33,434 bases of DNA. Origin: JAVBQU01 sp031548675 (lineage in GTDB: Bacteria; Bacteroidota; Bacteroidia; Bacteroidales; P3). This document shows positions 1 through 7,667 of the stretch, in pieces (positions within the stretch are counted from its first letter, which is position 1; each line of letters opens with the position of its first letter). A program made the translations under genes and the position numbers. The notes under the pieces were generated by a model, which ran no database searches, had not been told where the DNA came from, and was given only the letters and a program-made list of their open reading frames with translations. The stretch lies in NCBI GenBank assembly GCA_031548675.1, contig JAVBQU010000163.1, forward strand, positions 1-33,434, in the 5' to 3' direction.

Positions 1-41
1 GAGGGTGTGTAACACAATGTCGTGACACACTTTATAAAATT

Positions 42-1127
42 ATGAAATCATTTTTTATTGGGAATAAAGAAATCCGGCTACCTATTGTTCAAGGCGGCAT
101 GGGTGTTGGTGTATCGCTCTCAGGATTAGCTTCAGCCGTTGCCAATGAAGGCGGAATAGGCGTTGTTTCATGTGCAGGACTTGGTTTGCTGTATAAACAA
201 AACTCTGGGAACTATCTAGAAAATTGTATTTGGGGACTTAAAGAAGAGCTCCGCAAGGTTCGTGAAAAAACCAAAGGTATCGTTGGCGTAAATATCATGG
301 TTGCGTTATCAAATTTTGCCGATATGGCTCGCACGGCAATAGCAGAAAAAGCAGATATTATATTTTCAGGAGCCGGGCTGCCACTCGACTTGCCTTCATT
401 TCTTACTCCCAGCAGCAAAACACTATTGGTGCCTATTGTTTCCTCGGCTCGTGCGGCTAAAATTATTTGTGATAAATGGCAAGCCGCTTATAATTACCTT
501 CCTGATGCAATTGTAGTAGAAGGTCCAAAAGCAGGAGGACATTTAGGATTTAAAAAAGAACAAATTGAAGACCAAACCCATTCACTTGAATATCTGATAC
601 CGGAAGTAGTTGCTATTGCAACTCAATACAGAGATAAAAAAATAATTCCGGTTATTGCCGCCGGGGGAATCTCTACTGGCAGGGATATCCTGCGTTTTAT
701 CCGGCTTGGAGCGGCAGGAGTACAAATGGGTAGTATTTTCGTTCCTACTGACGAATGTGATGCTTCTCCGGTATTTAAACAGGTTTATATTGATTCTGTG
801 GAAAAAGATACGATGATTATTCAAAGTCCTGTCGGAATGCCTGGACGTGCTTTTGATGGTAAATTTATCCGCAGTGTAAACGAAGGGAATGAAAAGCCGA
901 AAGGCTGCCCCTATCGCTGTATCAAAACTTGCGATTATACCAAAAGTTCTTATTGCATTATAAGAGCACTTTACAACGCTTCCAAAGGAAATATGGATAA
1001 GGGATATGTTTTTGCAGGAGCAAATGCATACCTTGCTGATAAAATCAGTAGTGTTAAAGAAGTAATTACCAAACTTAAAGATGAGTTTGAAATTGCTCAA
1101 AAAAAATTAATAGTAAATAGCATATAA
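42..1127 (+). CDS. NAD(P)H-dependent flavin oxidoreductase, nitronate monooxygenase family
   Basis: 361-residue TIM-barrel flavoprotein of the nitronate monooxygenase/FabK-like family. An FMN-binding N-terminus is visible (QGGMGVGVS at about residues 17-25), followed by VEGPKAGGHLG near the middle, and IPVIAAGGI and AAGVQMGS as the phosphate-binding loops of the last strands. Such enzymes oxidise alkyl nitronates or act as flavin-dependent reductases; the physiological substrate cannot be told from sequence. The C-terminal part has a four-cysteine patch (CPYRCIKTC then YC) that I recall from anaerobe members of this family. It starts at an ATG 41 bases into the window and stands alone, 118 bases before the helicase gene. 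The length is normal and the frame intact. Confidence 0.88.
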   Translation: MKSFFIGNKEIRLPIVQGGMGVGVSLSGLASAVANEGGIGVVSCAGLGLLYKQNSGNYLENCIWGLKEELRKVREKTKGIVGVNIMVALSNFADMARTAIAEKADIIFSGAGLPLDLPSFLTPSSKTLLVPIVSSARAAKIICDKWQAAYNYLPDAIVVEGPKAGGHLGFKKEQIEDQTHSLEYLIPEVVAIATQYRDKKIIPVIAAGGISTGRDILRFIRLGAAGVQMGSIFVPTDECDASPVFKQVYIDSVEKDTMIIQSPVGMPGRAFDGKFIRSVNEGNEKPKGCPYRCIKTCDYTKSSYCIIRALYNASKGNMDKGYVFAGANAYLADKISSVKEVITKLKDEFEIAQKKLIVNSI

Positions 1128-1143
1128 TATCTGCTATTTACCA

Positions 1144-1200
1144 CGTAATAGTTCTCGTGCGGGCATTTTGCCCCAACTTTTTCCACGCTTTCTTATTACG
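1144..1200 (+). other. Nested inverted repeat, possible terminator or structured leader
   Basis: Three nested complementary segments: CGTAATA (1144-1150) with TATTACG (1194-1200), CGTG (1156-1159) with CACG (1184-1187), and GGGC (1161-1164) with GCCC (1170-1173). The inner hairpin is followed by CAAC and five T residues (1178-1182), so it can be read as a weak terminator for the oxidoreductase gene. The outer pairs suggest a larger fold in the helicase leader. Pairing was done by eye; no folding energy was calculated. Confidence 0.45.
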
Positions 1201-1216
1201 GTTATTCATTAAACAA

Positions 1217-1236
1217 GATTGTGCTATGACACAATC
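1217..1236 (+). promoter_or_regulatory. 7-bp hairpin immediately upstream of the helicase start
   Basis: GATTGTG (1217-1223) and CACAATC (1230-1236) pair perfectly around a six-base loop. The 3' arm ends nine bases before the ATG at 1246. The hairpin would sit at the ribosome entry site of the mRNA, or it could be an operator dyad in DNA. Confidence 0.4.
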
Positions 1237-1245
1237 AAAAGGATT

Positions 1246-2370
1246 ATGACATTTCAAGAATTAAACATTTCGGAGCCTATATTAAAAGCTCTGATAAATA
1301 AAAAATACGAAACTCCCACCCCTATACAGGAACAAGCAATTCCTGTTGCACTCAGCGGACAAGATTTATTGGGAATAGCCCAAACCGGTACAGGAAAAAC
1401 AGCTGCTTTTGCTATACCTATTATTCAGAAAATTAGTTGCTTACAACCAAAAAAAGGACAGAAACGAGAAATAAAAGCATTAATATTGACTCCAACACGT
1501 GAATTGGCAATACAAATCGACGAATGTTTCCGGGATTATGCTCAATATACCGACCTGCGTCATACCGTAATTTTCGGGGGTGTAAATCAGCGTCCACAAG
1601 TAGAACAGTTGAAACGGGGAATTGATATACTAATAGCAACACCGGGACGCCTGCTAGATTTAATTAATCAGAAATATATTTCGTTGGAACATATATTTCA
1701 TTTTGTTCTTGATGAAGCTGACCGCATGCTGGACATGGGATTCATACATGACATTAAACGGCTGTTACCTATGTTACCCAAGCGCAAGCAAACATTGTTT
1801 TTTTCGGCAACTATGCCTTTAGCCATCGCAAATCTTTCAAGGTCTATTTTGTATAATCCGGCTAAGGTAGAGGTTACGCCTGTTTCGTCAGCAGTAGAAA
1901 CTATAGAACAACATTTATATTTTGTAGAAAAACCTCAGAAAAACGATTTACTTATTACCGTTTTGGAGAAAGAACAGGGCAAATCTGTACTTGTTTTTTC
2001 CCGCACAAAACATGGGGCAGATAAAATTGCGAGAGTTTTAAATAAAAAAGGCATTTGCTGTGAAGCGATTCATGGCAACAAAACACAAGGGGCAAGACAG
2101 CGTGCCCTCAGCAATTTCAAATTGGGAAAAACCCGTGTAATTATTGCAACTGATATTGCTGCAAGAGGTATTGATATTACAAATTTGGAAATGGTTATTA
2201 ACTACGATTTACCGGATGTAGCTGAAACTTATGTTCATCGTATAGGTCGAACAGGTCGCGCAGGCAAGAGCGGAACAGCTCTTTCTTTCTGCTCTCAAGA
2301 AGAGCAAACGATGGTAAAGGACATTCAGAAATTGACAGGTAAAAAGCTGACTACCATTTTAACTGCTTAA
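1246..2370 (+). CDS. DEAD-box ATP-dependent RNA helicase, RhlE type
   Basis: 374-residue two-RecA-domain RNA helicase core. It carries the Q motif (PTPIQEQAIP), motif I AQTGTGKTAAF, Ia PTRELAIQ, motif II DEAD in VLDEADRMLDMG, motif III SAT, motif V ARGID and motif VI HRIGRTGRAG. It unwinds structured RNA, typically during ribosome assembly, RNA decay or cold growth. The reading frame is open further upstream from a TTG at 1219, but the family N-terminus (MTFQELNISEPI) begins at ATG 1246, so I chose that start. It has no long C-terminal RNA-binding extension. It is followed after 22 bases by a cold-shock-domain gene and then an RRM gene, suggesting one RNA-remodelling transcription unit. RhlE is the best subfamily fit, from overall pattern only. 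Confidence 0.92.
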   Translation: MTFQELNISEPILKALINKKYETPTPIQEQAIPVALSGQDLLGIAQTGTGKTAAFAIPIIQKISCLQPKKGQKREIKALILTPTRELAIQIDECFRDYAQYTDLRHTVIFGGVNQRPQVEQLKRGIDILIATPGRLLDLINQKYISLEHIFHFVLDEADRMLDMGFIHDIKRLLPMLPKRKQTLFFSATMPLAIANLSRSILYNPAKVEVTPVSSAVETIEQHLYFVEKPQKNDLLITVLEKEQGKSVLVFSRTKHGADKIARVLNKKGICCEAIHGNKTQGARQRALSNFKLGKTRVIIATDIAARGIDITNLEMVINYDLPDVAETYVHRIGRTGRAGKSGTALSFCSQEEQTMVKDIQKLTGKKLTTILTA

Positions 2371-2392
2371 AAACAACTATAAAACAATATTA

Positions 2393-2827
2393 ATGGCAAA
2401 TTCATTTAATAAAAGAGACCTAGAAAAGAAAAAAGAACAGAAGAGAAAGGAAAAACAGCAACGCAAAGAGGAACGCAAAGCCGGCGGCAGTAAATCATTT
2501 GACGATATGATTGCTTATGTGGATGAAAATGGAGTAATTACCAATACGCCACCTGATCCGGAAAAAAAACAAGAGGTAGATTTGGAAAATATTGAGGTTT
2601 CTACCCCTAAAAAAGAAGAGATGGTAGAAATTGCACTACAGGGTCTTGTGGAGCATTTTAATGCAGACAAAGGCTATGGCTTTATCAAGAATCTTTCAGG
2701 TACAGAAAAATATTTCTTCCATATCAGTAATGCTCCGGCAAATATTGCTGAAGGAAACACCGTTACATTTGAGTTGGAACGAGGTGAGAAAGGTATAAAT
2801 GCCGTAAGAATTGCCCTTATAAAATAA
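2393..2827 (+). CDS. Cold-shock-domain protein with basic N-terminal extension
   Basis: 144-residue protein. The first ~35 residues are almost entirely Lys/Arg/Glu/Gln and likely form a charged helix. The middle is an acidic linker. The last ~65 residues are a cold-shock domain, with RNP1-like KGYGFIKN and RNP2-like YFFHIS. Proteins of this class bind single-stranded RNA or DNA and act as RNA chaperones. The helicase upstream and the RRM protein downstream support an RNA-structure role. It is twice the length of a classical CspA because of the N-terminal extension. It starts 22 bases after the helicase stop, with no visible promoter between, so co-transcription is likely. The cellular target is unknown. 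Confidence 0.85.
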   Translation: MANSFNKRDLEKKKEQKRKEKQQRKEERKAGGSKSFDDMIAYVDENGVITNTPPDPEKKQEVDLENIEVSTPKKEEMVEIALQGLVEHFNADKGYGFIKNLSGTEKYFFHISNAPANIAEGNTVTFELERGEKGINAVRIALIK

Positions 2828-2862
2828 AACACAATAATTTACTTACATTAATAACAAAAAAA

Positions 2863-3150
2863 ATGAACATTTACGTTTCAAATTTAAACTACAGCACAAG
2901 TAGTGAAAGCTTACAACAATTATTTGCAGAATACGGAGAAGTAACATCTGCTAACATTATTACTGATAGAGAAACAAGACGCTCTCGCGGATTTGGCTTT
3001 GTAGAAATGCCCAATGATGCAGAAGGTCAAAAAGCTATAGAAGAATTGAATGGTACCGAATTCGAAGGTAAAACCATCAATGTAAACATAGCTCGTCCCA
3101 AAACAGATAGAAGTAATAATAACGGTGGATATAATAGGAACCGCTACTAA
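2863..3150 (+). CDS. Single-RRM RNA-binding protein
   Basis: 95-residue protein made almost entirely of one RNA recognition motif. RNP2 is IYVSNL at residues 3-8 and RNP1 is RGFGFVEM near residues 42-49; a short Arg/Asn/Gly-rich tail (about 15 residues) ends in NRNRY. Small glycine- or asparagine-tailed RRM proteins of this type occur in Bacteroidota and cyanobacteria and bind single-stranded RNA. The aromatic residues of RNP1 and RNP2 that stack on RNA are present. It is the third gene after the helicase and the cold-shock protein, 35 bases downstream, and the unit ends at the terminator at 3239-3267. The RNA targets cannot be inferred. Confidence 0.9.
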   Translation: MNIYVSNLNYSTSSESLQQLFAEYGEVTSANIITDRETRRSRGFGFVEMPNDAEGQKAIEELNGTEFEGKTINVNIARPKTDRSNNNGGYNRNRY

Positions 3151-3238
3151 CCGAAAGCTTCTGATACCTCTATTATAACTTGGTAGAAGAAAATCCAATT
3201 TAATAAATTCTTTTTTCTATCACTTTACTGCATAACAA

Positions 3239-3267
3239 AAGAGGCTGCCTAAATTAGACAGCCTCTT
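3239..3267. terminator. Bidirectional intrinsic terminator
   Basis: GAGGCTG (3241-3247) pairs with CAGCCTC (3259-3265), with further CTAA/TTAG pairing in the loop. The stem is flanked by A residues on the left and T residues on the right, so it can end both the RRM-gene transcript (+) and the convergent biotin-carrier transcript (-). Confidence 0.8.
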
Positions 3268-3288
3268 CTTTTGAAGTTTTGCATTGTA

Positions 3289-3711
3289 TTAGTCTATTAC
3301 AAGCAATGTATCGCCCTCCATTACCGAATCGCCTTTGGCAACTTTTATTTCGGTAACTGTACCTGCTTTTTCAGCCACAATATTATTTTCCATTTTCATA
3401 GCTTCCAAAGTGATAACTTTTTGTCCTTCGGTTACAGCATCCCCTACTTTTACAACTACATCTACAATGGTTCCGGGTAGTGGTGATTTAATTGTACCAC
3501 CTGTTGATCCGCCAGCTTTAGAGGCTGTTTCGGCAGACGGTGCAGAAGTAGGACGTACTACTTTCGGAGCTGCTTTAGTTTCTTTTACGGCTTTATCTAC
3601 CGTAACGGTATAAGGTTTGCCATTCACTTCCATGCTCATGTCTTGTCCTTCAACCGATTTAATAGCAACTGCATATTCGTTGCCGTTTATGGTAAATTTA
3701 TATTCTTTCAT
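3289..3711 (-). CDS. mmdC: Biotin carboxyl carrier subunit of a decarboxylase
   Basis: 140-residue carrier. After an N-terminal ~45-residue domain and an Ala/Pro/Thr/Ser-rich linker, the last ~70 residues form a biotinyl domain with the canonical EAMKMEN motif; Lys106 is the expected biotin site. It ferries CO2 between the carboxyltransferase (the gene at 4276-5835) and the decarboxylase membrane subunit. It is the last gene of the four-gene minus-strand cluster and lies 31 bases after the OadG-like gene. In many Bacteroidota clusters a membrane beta subunit gene follows, but here a terminator comes next. An acetyl-CoA carboxylase carrier is less likely given the neighbours. Confidence 0.87.
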   Translation of the reverse strand: MKEYKFTINGNEYAVAIKSVEGQDMSMEVNGKPYTVTVDKAVKETKAAPKVVRPTSAPSAETASKAGGSTGGTIKSPLPGTIVDVVVKVGDAVTEGQKVITLEAMKMENNIVAEKAGTVTEIKVAKGDSVMEGDTLLVID

Positions 3712-3742
3712 GTCTCTATTTATTTATTTTTGTATTCAAAAA

Positions 3743-4237
3743 CTATCTTCTTTTGGTAAAATATGTATTCATATTATACAATTTTGAACTCCATGGGGAA
3801 TAGGCTTTAGATATTCTATTGATGGTAAGAATCGTATTTTCTTCATCATGCAGTTCATTGTTATACATATAAATAGCGGCAGCAATTGCAGCATATTCTT
3901 CATTTCCGATAGTTGAATTTTGAGCTACAACTGGAGCAGATGCTTGCGTTTGTGTACGAACTTCTTCTTGAGGTTGTTCTACCGCTGCTTTAGGTTCTGC
4001 AATAATAGTTTTCTCTTCTGTAGTAAAAGTATTCGATTTTACGTTCTTTTGATTTTTATAAATCTTACAGAGAAGAACTGCAATAACTACAAGAGCCAAA
4101 GTTAACAGAGTCAACCAAATGGTATATCCGCAACACGAAGATGTTTGCTGGCAAGTTGATTCTTGCGCAAATACAGCATTTGAAATCAACATACACATTC
4201 CCAAACAAACTGTAATCAGGGCTTTTATTTTCTTCAT
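3743..4237 (-). CDS. OadG-like gamma/delta-type membrane subunit of the decarboxylase
   Basis: 164-residue protein with a signal peptide (MKKIKALITV to about residue 24), a short Cys-containing periplasmic stretch, one transmembrane helix at about residues 38-60, a charged Glu/Gln/Ala linker, and a C-terminal segment (EEYAAIAAAIYMY then SPWSSKLYN) of the kind found in OadG/MmdD-like proteins of Bacteroidota. Such subunits anchor the soluble carboxyltransferase and biotin carrier to the sodium-pumping membrane subunit. It sits between the carboxyltransferase gene (38 bases upstream) and the biotin carrier (31 bases downstream), which is the strongest support for the call, since sequence similarity within this family is low. 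Confidence 0.7.
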   Translation of the reverse strand: MKKIKALITVCLGMCMLISNAVFAQESTCQQTSSCCGYTIWLTLLTLALVVIAVLLCKIYKNQKNVKSNTFTTEEKTIIAEPKAAVEQPQEEVRTQTQASAPVVAQNSTIGNEEYAAIAAAIYMYNNELHDEENTILTINRISKAYSPWSSKLYNMNTYFTKRR

Positions 4238-4275
4238 TTTTAATTTATTATTTAATGAATAAAACCATATTTCTG

Positions 4276-5835
4276 TTATAAAGGAATATTGGTATGTTTC
4301 TTAGGTGGATTCGAATCTTTTTTGGTTGCTAAAGCTTGTAAAGCGCGAATGATACGGAAACGGGTATTGCGTGGTTCTATAACATCATCAATCAAGCCGT
4401 ATTTAGCTGCATTATATGGGTTTGCAAATTTTTCGTTATATTCTGCTTCTTTTTCAGCAACAAATTTTGCACGTTCTTCGGGGTCTGCAATTTCTTTCAT
4501 TTGGCGACCATACAATACTTCGGTTGCTCCGCTGGCTCCCATAACTGCAATTTCGGCAGAGGGCCAAGCATAGTTTATATCTCCACGAAGTTGTTTACAG
4601 CTCATTACATCGTGTGCTCCGCCATACGATTTGCGTAAGGTAATGGTAATTTTTGGAACGGTTGCTTCTCCATAAGCGAATAAAAATTTAGCTCCATGAA
4701 TAATGATACCGCCATATTCCTGACCAGTTCCGGGTAAAAATCCGGGAACATCAACCAAAGTAATAATCGGAATATTAAAACAGTCGCAGAAACGAACAAA
4801 ACGAGCTCCTTTACGCGATGCATTGATATCTAAAACACCTGCGATATAACTGGGCTGATTGGCTACAATTCCTACAGAAACACCGTTGAAACGGGCAAAA
4901 CCTACAACCAAGTTGGGTGCATAATGGCGGTGGACTTCTACAAAGTCACTATCATCTACAATGCCGTAAATAACATCTTTTACATCATAGGGTTTGTTCG
5001 GATTAAGCGGAATAATATGATTTAAAGAATCTTCTAAACGGTCAATCGGATCGTTGGTGGGAACTAAAGGAGCTTCTTCCAAATTATTTGAAGGAATAAA
5101 AGTTATGATTTTACGAATTAATTCTAAACCTTCTTCTTCGCTATCAACTACAAAATGGGTAACTCCCGACTTAGTGGCGTGAACCATAGCTCCTCCAAGT
5201 TTTTCATCGGTTACATCTTCTCCGGTAACTGTTTTTACAACTTTAGGTCCGGTTACAAACATATAGCTGTTTTCTTTCGACATCATAATAAAGTCTGTCA
5301 AAGCAGGCGAATATACAGCTCCACCGGCACAAGGTCCGAAAATAGCAGATATTTGAGGAATAACACCTGAAGCCATAATATTGCGTTGGAAAATTTCGGC
5401 GTAACCTGCCAAACTTTGAACTCCTTCTTGAATACGGGCACCACCCGAATCGTTAATACCAATTACAGGTGCTCCTACTTTTAAGGCTTGGTCCATAACC
5501 TTGCATATTTTTTTTGCAAAAGTTTCGGATAATGAGCCTCCAAAAACAGTAAAGTCTTGAGAAAATACATATACCAATCTGCCGTCAATAGTACCATATC
5601 CGGTTACAACGCCATCAGACATGAAAATTTGTTTTTGCATGTCGAAATCGGTGCAGCGGTGTGTTACAAACATGTCAAATTCTTCAAAAGAACCTTCATC
5701 CAATAACAATTCTATTCTTTCACGGGCAGTCAATTTACCTTTTGCATGCTGAGCATCAATACGTTTTTGTCCGCCACCCAGCTTAGCTTCAACTCTCTTA
5801 TCGAGCAGTTGTTTTATTTTTTCTTCAAATGTCAT
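4276..5835 (-). CDS. mmdA: Methylmalonyl-CoA decarboxylase/propionyl-CoA carboxylase carboxyltransferase subunit
   Basis: 519-residue carboxyltransferase with two crotonase-type halves. The N-terminal half has GKLTARERI and the oxyanion-hole region GPCAGGAVYSPALTDF; the C-terminal half has GFLPGTGQEYGGIIIHGAK and the RKSYGGAHDVM strand. It transfers the carboxyl group between methylmalonyl-CoA and carrier-bound biotin. In Bacteroidota this either makes propionyl-CoA while driving a sodium pump or runs as propionyl-CoA carboxylase. The epimerase gene 44 bases upstream and the OadG-like and biotin-carrier genes downstream fix its role in the succinate-propionate route. The length is normal. The C-terminal tail is NPPKKHTNIPL, typical of this subunit. 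Confidence 0.95.
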   Translation of the reverse strand: MTFEEKIKQLLDKRVEAKLGGGQKRIDAQHAKGKLTARERIELLLDEGSFEEFDMFVTHRCTDFDMQKQIFMSDGVVTGYGTIDGRLVYVFSQDFTVFGGSLSETFAKKICKVMDQALKVGAPVIGINDSGGARIQEGVQSLAGYAEIFQRNIMASGVIPQISAIFGPCAGGAVYSPALTDFIMMSKENSYMFVTGPKVVKTVTGEDVTDEKLGGAMVHATKSGVTHFVVDSEEEGLELIRKIITFIPSNNLEEAPLVPTNDPIDRLEDSLNHIIPLNPNKPYDVKDVIYGIVDDSDFVEVHRHYAPNLVVGFARFNGVSVGIVANQPSYIAGVLDINASRKGARFVRFCDCFNIPIITLVDVPGFLPGTGQEYGGIIIHGAKFLFAYGEATVPKITITLRKSYGGAHDVMSCKQLRGDINYAWPSAEIAVMGASGATEVLYGRQMKEIADPEERAKFVAEKEAEYNEKFANPYNAAKYGLIDDVIEPRNTRFRIIRALQALATKKDSNPPKKHTNIPL

Positions 5836-5879
5836 TACGCTATAATTTTATGTTATTTACTTTATTTGTATTTCAACAA

Positions 5880-6281
5880 TTATTTGCAACAAAATTCAGT
5901 TAAAACGCCCATGGTTGATTTGGGATGCATAAAACCGATATTCATTTGTTCTGCTCCTTTACGTGCTTTTTTATCAATCAATTGAACTCCTTTTGCTTCG
6001 GCATCAGCTAAAGCCTGATCGGTGTTTTCTACTGCAAAGGCAATATGATGTACCCCTGCTCCTTTTTTCTCTACAAATTTACCTATAGGACCTTCGGGAT
6101 CGGTAGATTCCAAAAGTTCTATTTTTACTTCTCCTATCTGAAAAAAAGCGGTTTTTACTTTTTGGTCTGCTACTTCTTCTATGGCATAGCATTTTAAGCC
6201 CATTACATTTTCCCAATATTGGATGGCTTCTTCAAGATTGGCAACTGCAATGCCAATATGCTCTATATGAGTTGGTTTCAT
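5880..6281 (-). CDS. mce: Methylmalonyl-CoA epimerase
   Basis: 133-residue vicinal-oxygen-chelate (glyoxalase-fold) protein. The likely metal ligands are His8 (IEHIGIAV), one of His78/79 (GVHHIAF) and Glu129 (LTEF). The family interconverts (R)- and (S)-methylmalonyl-CoA, linking methylmalonyl-CoA mutase to the decarboxylase encoded just downstream. It is the first gene of the minus-strand cluster, with a TATCTTTGC promoter-like box about 40 bases upstream of the ATG. The length is typical and no key residue is missing. Confidence 0.93.
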   Translation of the reverse strand: MKPTHIEHIGIAVANLEEAIQYWENVMGLKCYAIEEVADQKVKTAFFQIGEVKIELLESTDPEGPIGKFVEKKGAGVHHIAFAVENTDQALADAEAKGVQLIDKKARKGAEQMNIGFMHPKSTMGVLTEFCCK

Positions 6282-6320
6282 AGATTTGTAAAGTTTTTTT
6301 AGTGAATATTTTTTAATCTT

Positions 6321-6329
6321 GCAAAGATA
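6321..6329 (-). promoter_or_regulatory. Bacteroidota -7 box for the mce-mmdA cluster
   Basis: Read on the minus strand this is TATCTTTGC, an exact match to TAnnTTTGY, placed about 40 bases before the mce ATG. No good -33 element is visible at the expected distance, so confidence is moderate. Confidence 0.45.
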
Positions 6330-6361
6330 ACATTTTATTACTGATATTGATAGTTTTTTTG

Positions 6362-6382
6362 GCTTTTAACAATGTTAAAAGC
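6362..6382 (-). other. 9-bp hairpin abutting the flavoprotein stop codon
   Basis: GCTTTTAAC (6362-6370) pairs with GTTAAAAGC (6374-6382) around a three-base loop. It begins at the base next to the stop codon. On the minus strand it is followed by an A-tract, not a T-tract, so it is not a standard intrinsic terminator; it could be an mRNA 3' end or stability element. Confidence 0.45.
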
Positions 6383-7657
6383 TCAAGGAATTTTGATAAA
6401 ATCCACCGCTTTTCTGGCAGCTAAGTAAGCTGTAGAAAAAGCTATTTGCAAATTATATCCCCCCGTGTCGGCATCCAAATCTAAGATTTCGCCGGCAAAG
6501 AATAATCCTTTTACTATTTTTGATTGCATAGTTGCTTCATCTACTTCATTCAGGCTCACTCCGCCTTGAGTAACAATTGCCTCATCAAATCCTTGCGTAT
6601 CAACAGCGGTTAAAGGAAAGCCTTTCATCCATGTACGAAGTTTTTCACGATCTGTTCCGCTTAAGTTTTTGCTTATTGTATACGGGTTTATCTGTAAAAG
6701 ATTGGGGGCTATCCATGCAAGCGGAGCGGGAAGCCACTTTCTTAGAATTTCTGAAAATTTCAAGTTACTAAATTGCTCTATATCAAGGGCTATCCGATTA
6801 TCTAATTTTATATTACTGAGAGCAGGCTTAAGGTCAATAGATAAATTAAGTTTTTCTCCCGAATTTAAAAGTTGTGTCAGCTGCCTGCTTAATGTAAGGA
6901 CAATAGGACCTGTAATTCCTGTTTCTGTAAATGTCATATCGCCAAAAGCTTTAGCAATGGGTTTATCATTACGAAAAACACTTACTTCCACATTCTTCAG
7001 TTCAAGGTCTTTGAGTTTTCGAACATTCTCTTTTACATTGATAGGAACTAAACTTGGGTAGAGCGGAGATAGGCTGTGTCCTGCTTGTTTAGCCATACGG
7101 TAGCCGTCTCCGGTAGATCCGGTAAGCGGATATGATTTTCCGCCTGTAGCAAGCATAACAGATTTTGCACTATATTGCGTGCCATTTTCTAACGAAACTC
7201 CGTGTATGCTACCGTTTGATATTACCAAATTTTTTACAGGTGAATTCTTCAAAATAGTAATATTTCTCTGTTTTTCGACCCACGAAATCAGAGCATAAAA
7301 AATATCTTGTGCTTTGCCGCTTTTGGGGAAAACGCGATTACCTCGCTCTGTAACTAAAGCTACTCCTTTTTTCTCAAAAAACTGCATTAAATCATGATTG
7401 AAGAATTGGGTAAAGGCAGGTTCTAAAAAATGAGAATCGGAGCCAACATGTTTCAAAAAATCATGCATGGGCAAAGTATTGGTAAGATTACAACGTCCTT
7501 TGCCTGTAATACGCAGTTTGCGAGCGGGCTGCTGCATTTTTTCAAGTAATAAAACCGAAATACCTGCTTCGCCATGATGTCCGGCTGCCATTAATCCTGC
7601 CACCCCTGCTCCTATTATAATGATGTCGAATTTTTCAACCATAGATTTTATTTCCAA
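6383..7657 (-). CDS. BaiN/HI0933-type NAD(P)/FAD-dependent oxidoreductase
   Basis: 424-residue flavoprotein with an N-terminal Rossmann dinucleotide motif (IIIIGAGVAGLMAAGHHGEAG). ARKLRITGKGRCNLTN, typical of the HI0933/YhiN/BaiN family, is near residue 45, and VMLATGGKSYPLTGSTGDG lies in the middle. The C-terminal FAD segment LFFAGEILDLDADTGGYN closes the site. The reaction is unknown for most members; the name BaiN comes from bile-acid work and implies nothing here. A second in-frame ATG at residue 6 (MVEKFD) is an alternative start. The gene begins only ten bases after the large hairpin that follows atpC, so its promoter is not obvious. The frame is intact and of usual length. Confidence 0.9.
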   Translation of the reverse strand: MEIKSMVEKFDIIIIGAGVAGLMAAGHHGEAGISVLLLEKMQQPARKLRITGKGRCNLTNTLPMHDFLKHVGSDSHFLEPAFTQFFNHDLMQFFEKKGVALVTERGNRVFPKSGKAQDIFYALISWVEKQRNITILKNSPVKNLVISNGSIHGVSLENGTQYSAKSVMLATGGKSYPLTGSTGDGYRMAKQAGHSLSPLYPSLVPINVKENVRKLKDLELKNVEVSVFRNDKPIAKAFGDMTFTETGITGPIVLTLSRQLTQLLNSGEKLNLSIDLKPALSNIKLDNRIALDIEQFSNLKFSEILRKWLPAPLAWIAPNLLQINPYTISKNLSGTDREKLRTWMKGFPLTAVDTQGFDEAIVTQGGVSLNEVDEATMQSKIVKGLFFAGEILDLDADTGGYNLQIAFSTAYLAARKAVDFIKIP

Positions 7658-7667
7658 TATTTTGGTA

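Noticed and set aside
582..1100. 172-residue ORF opposite the flavin oxidoreductase, and similar antisense ORFs elsewhere
   Set aside because: These are shadows of well-supported genes on the other strand, with no recognisable motifs and no own spacing or start signals.
1219..1245. TTG at 1219 as start of the helicase
   Set aside because: The family N-terminus begins at ATG 1246, and the TTG falls inside the hairpin at 1217-1236.
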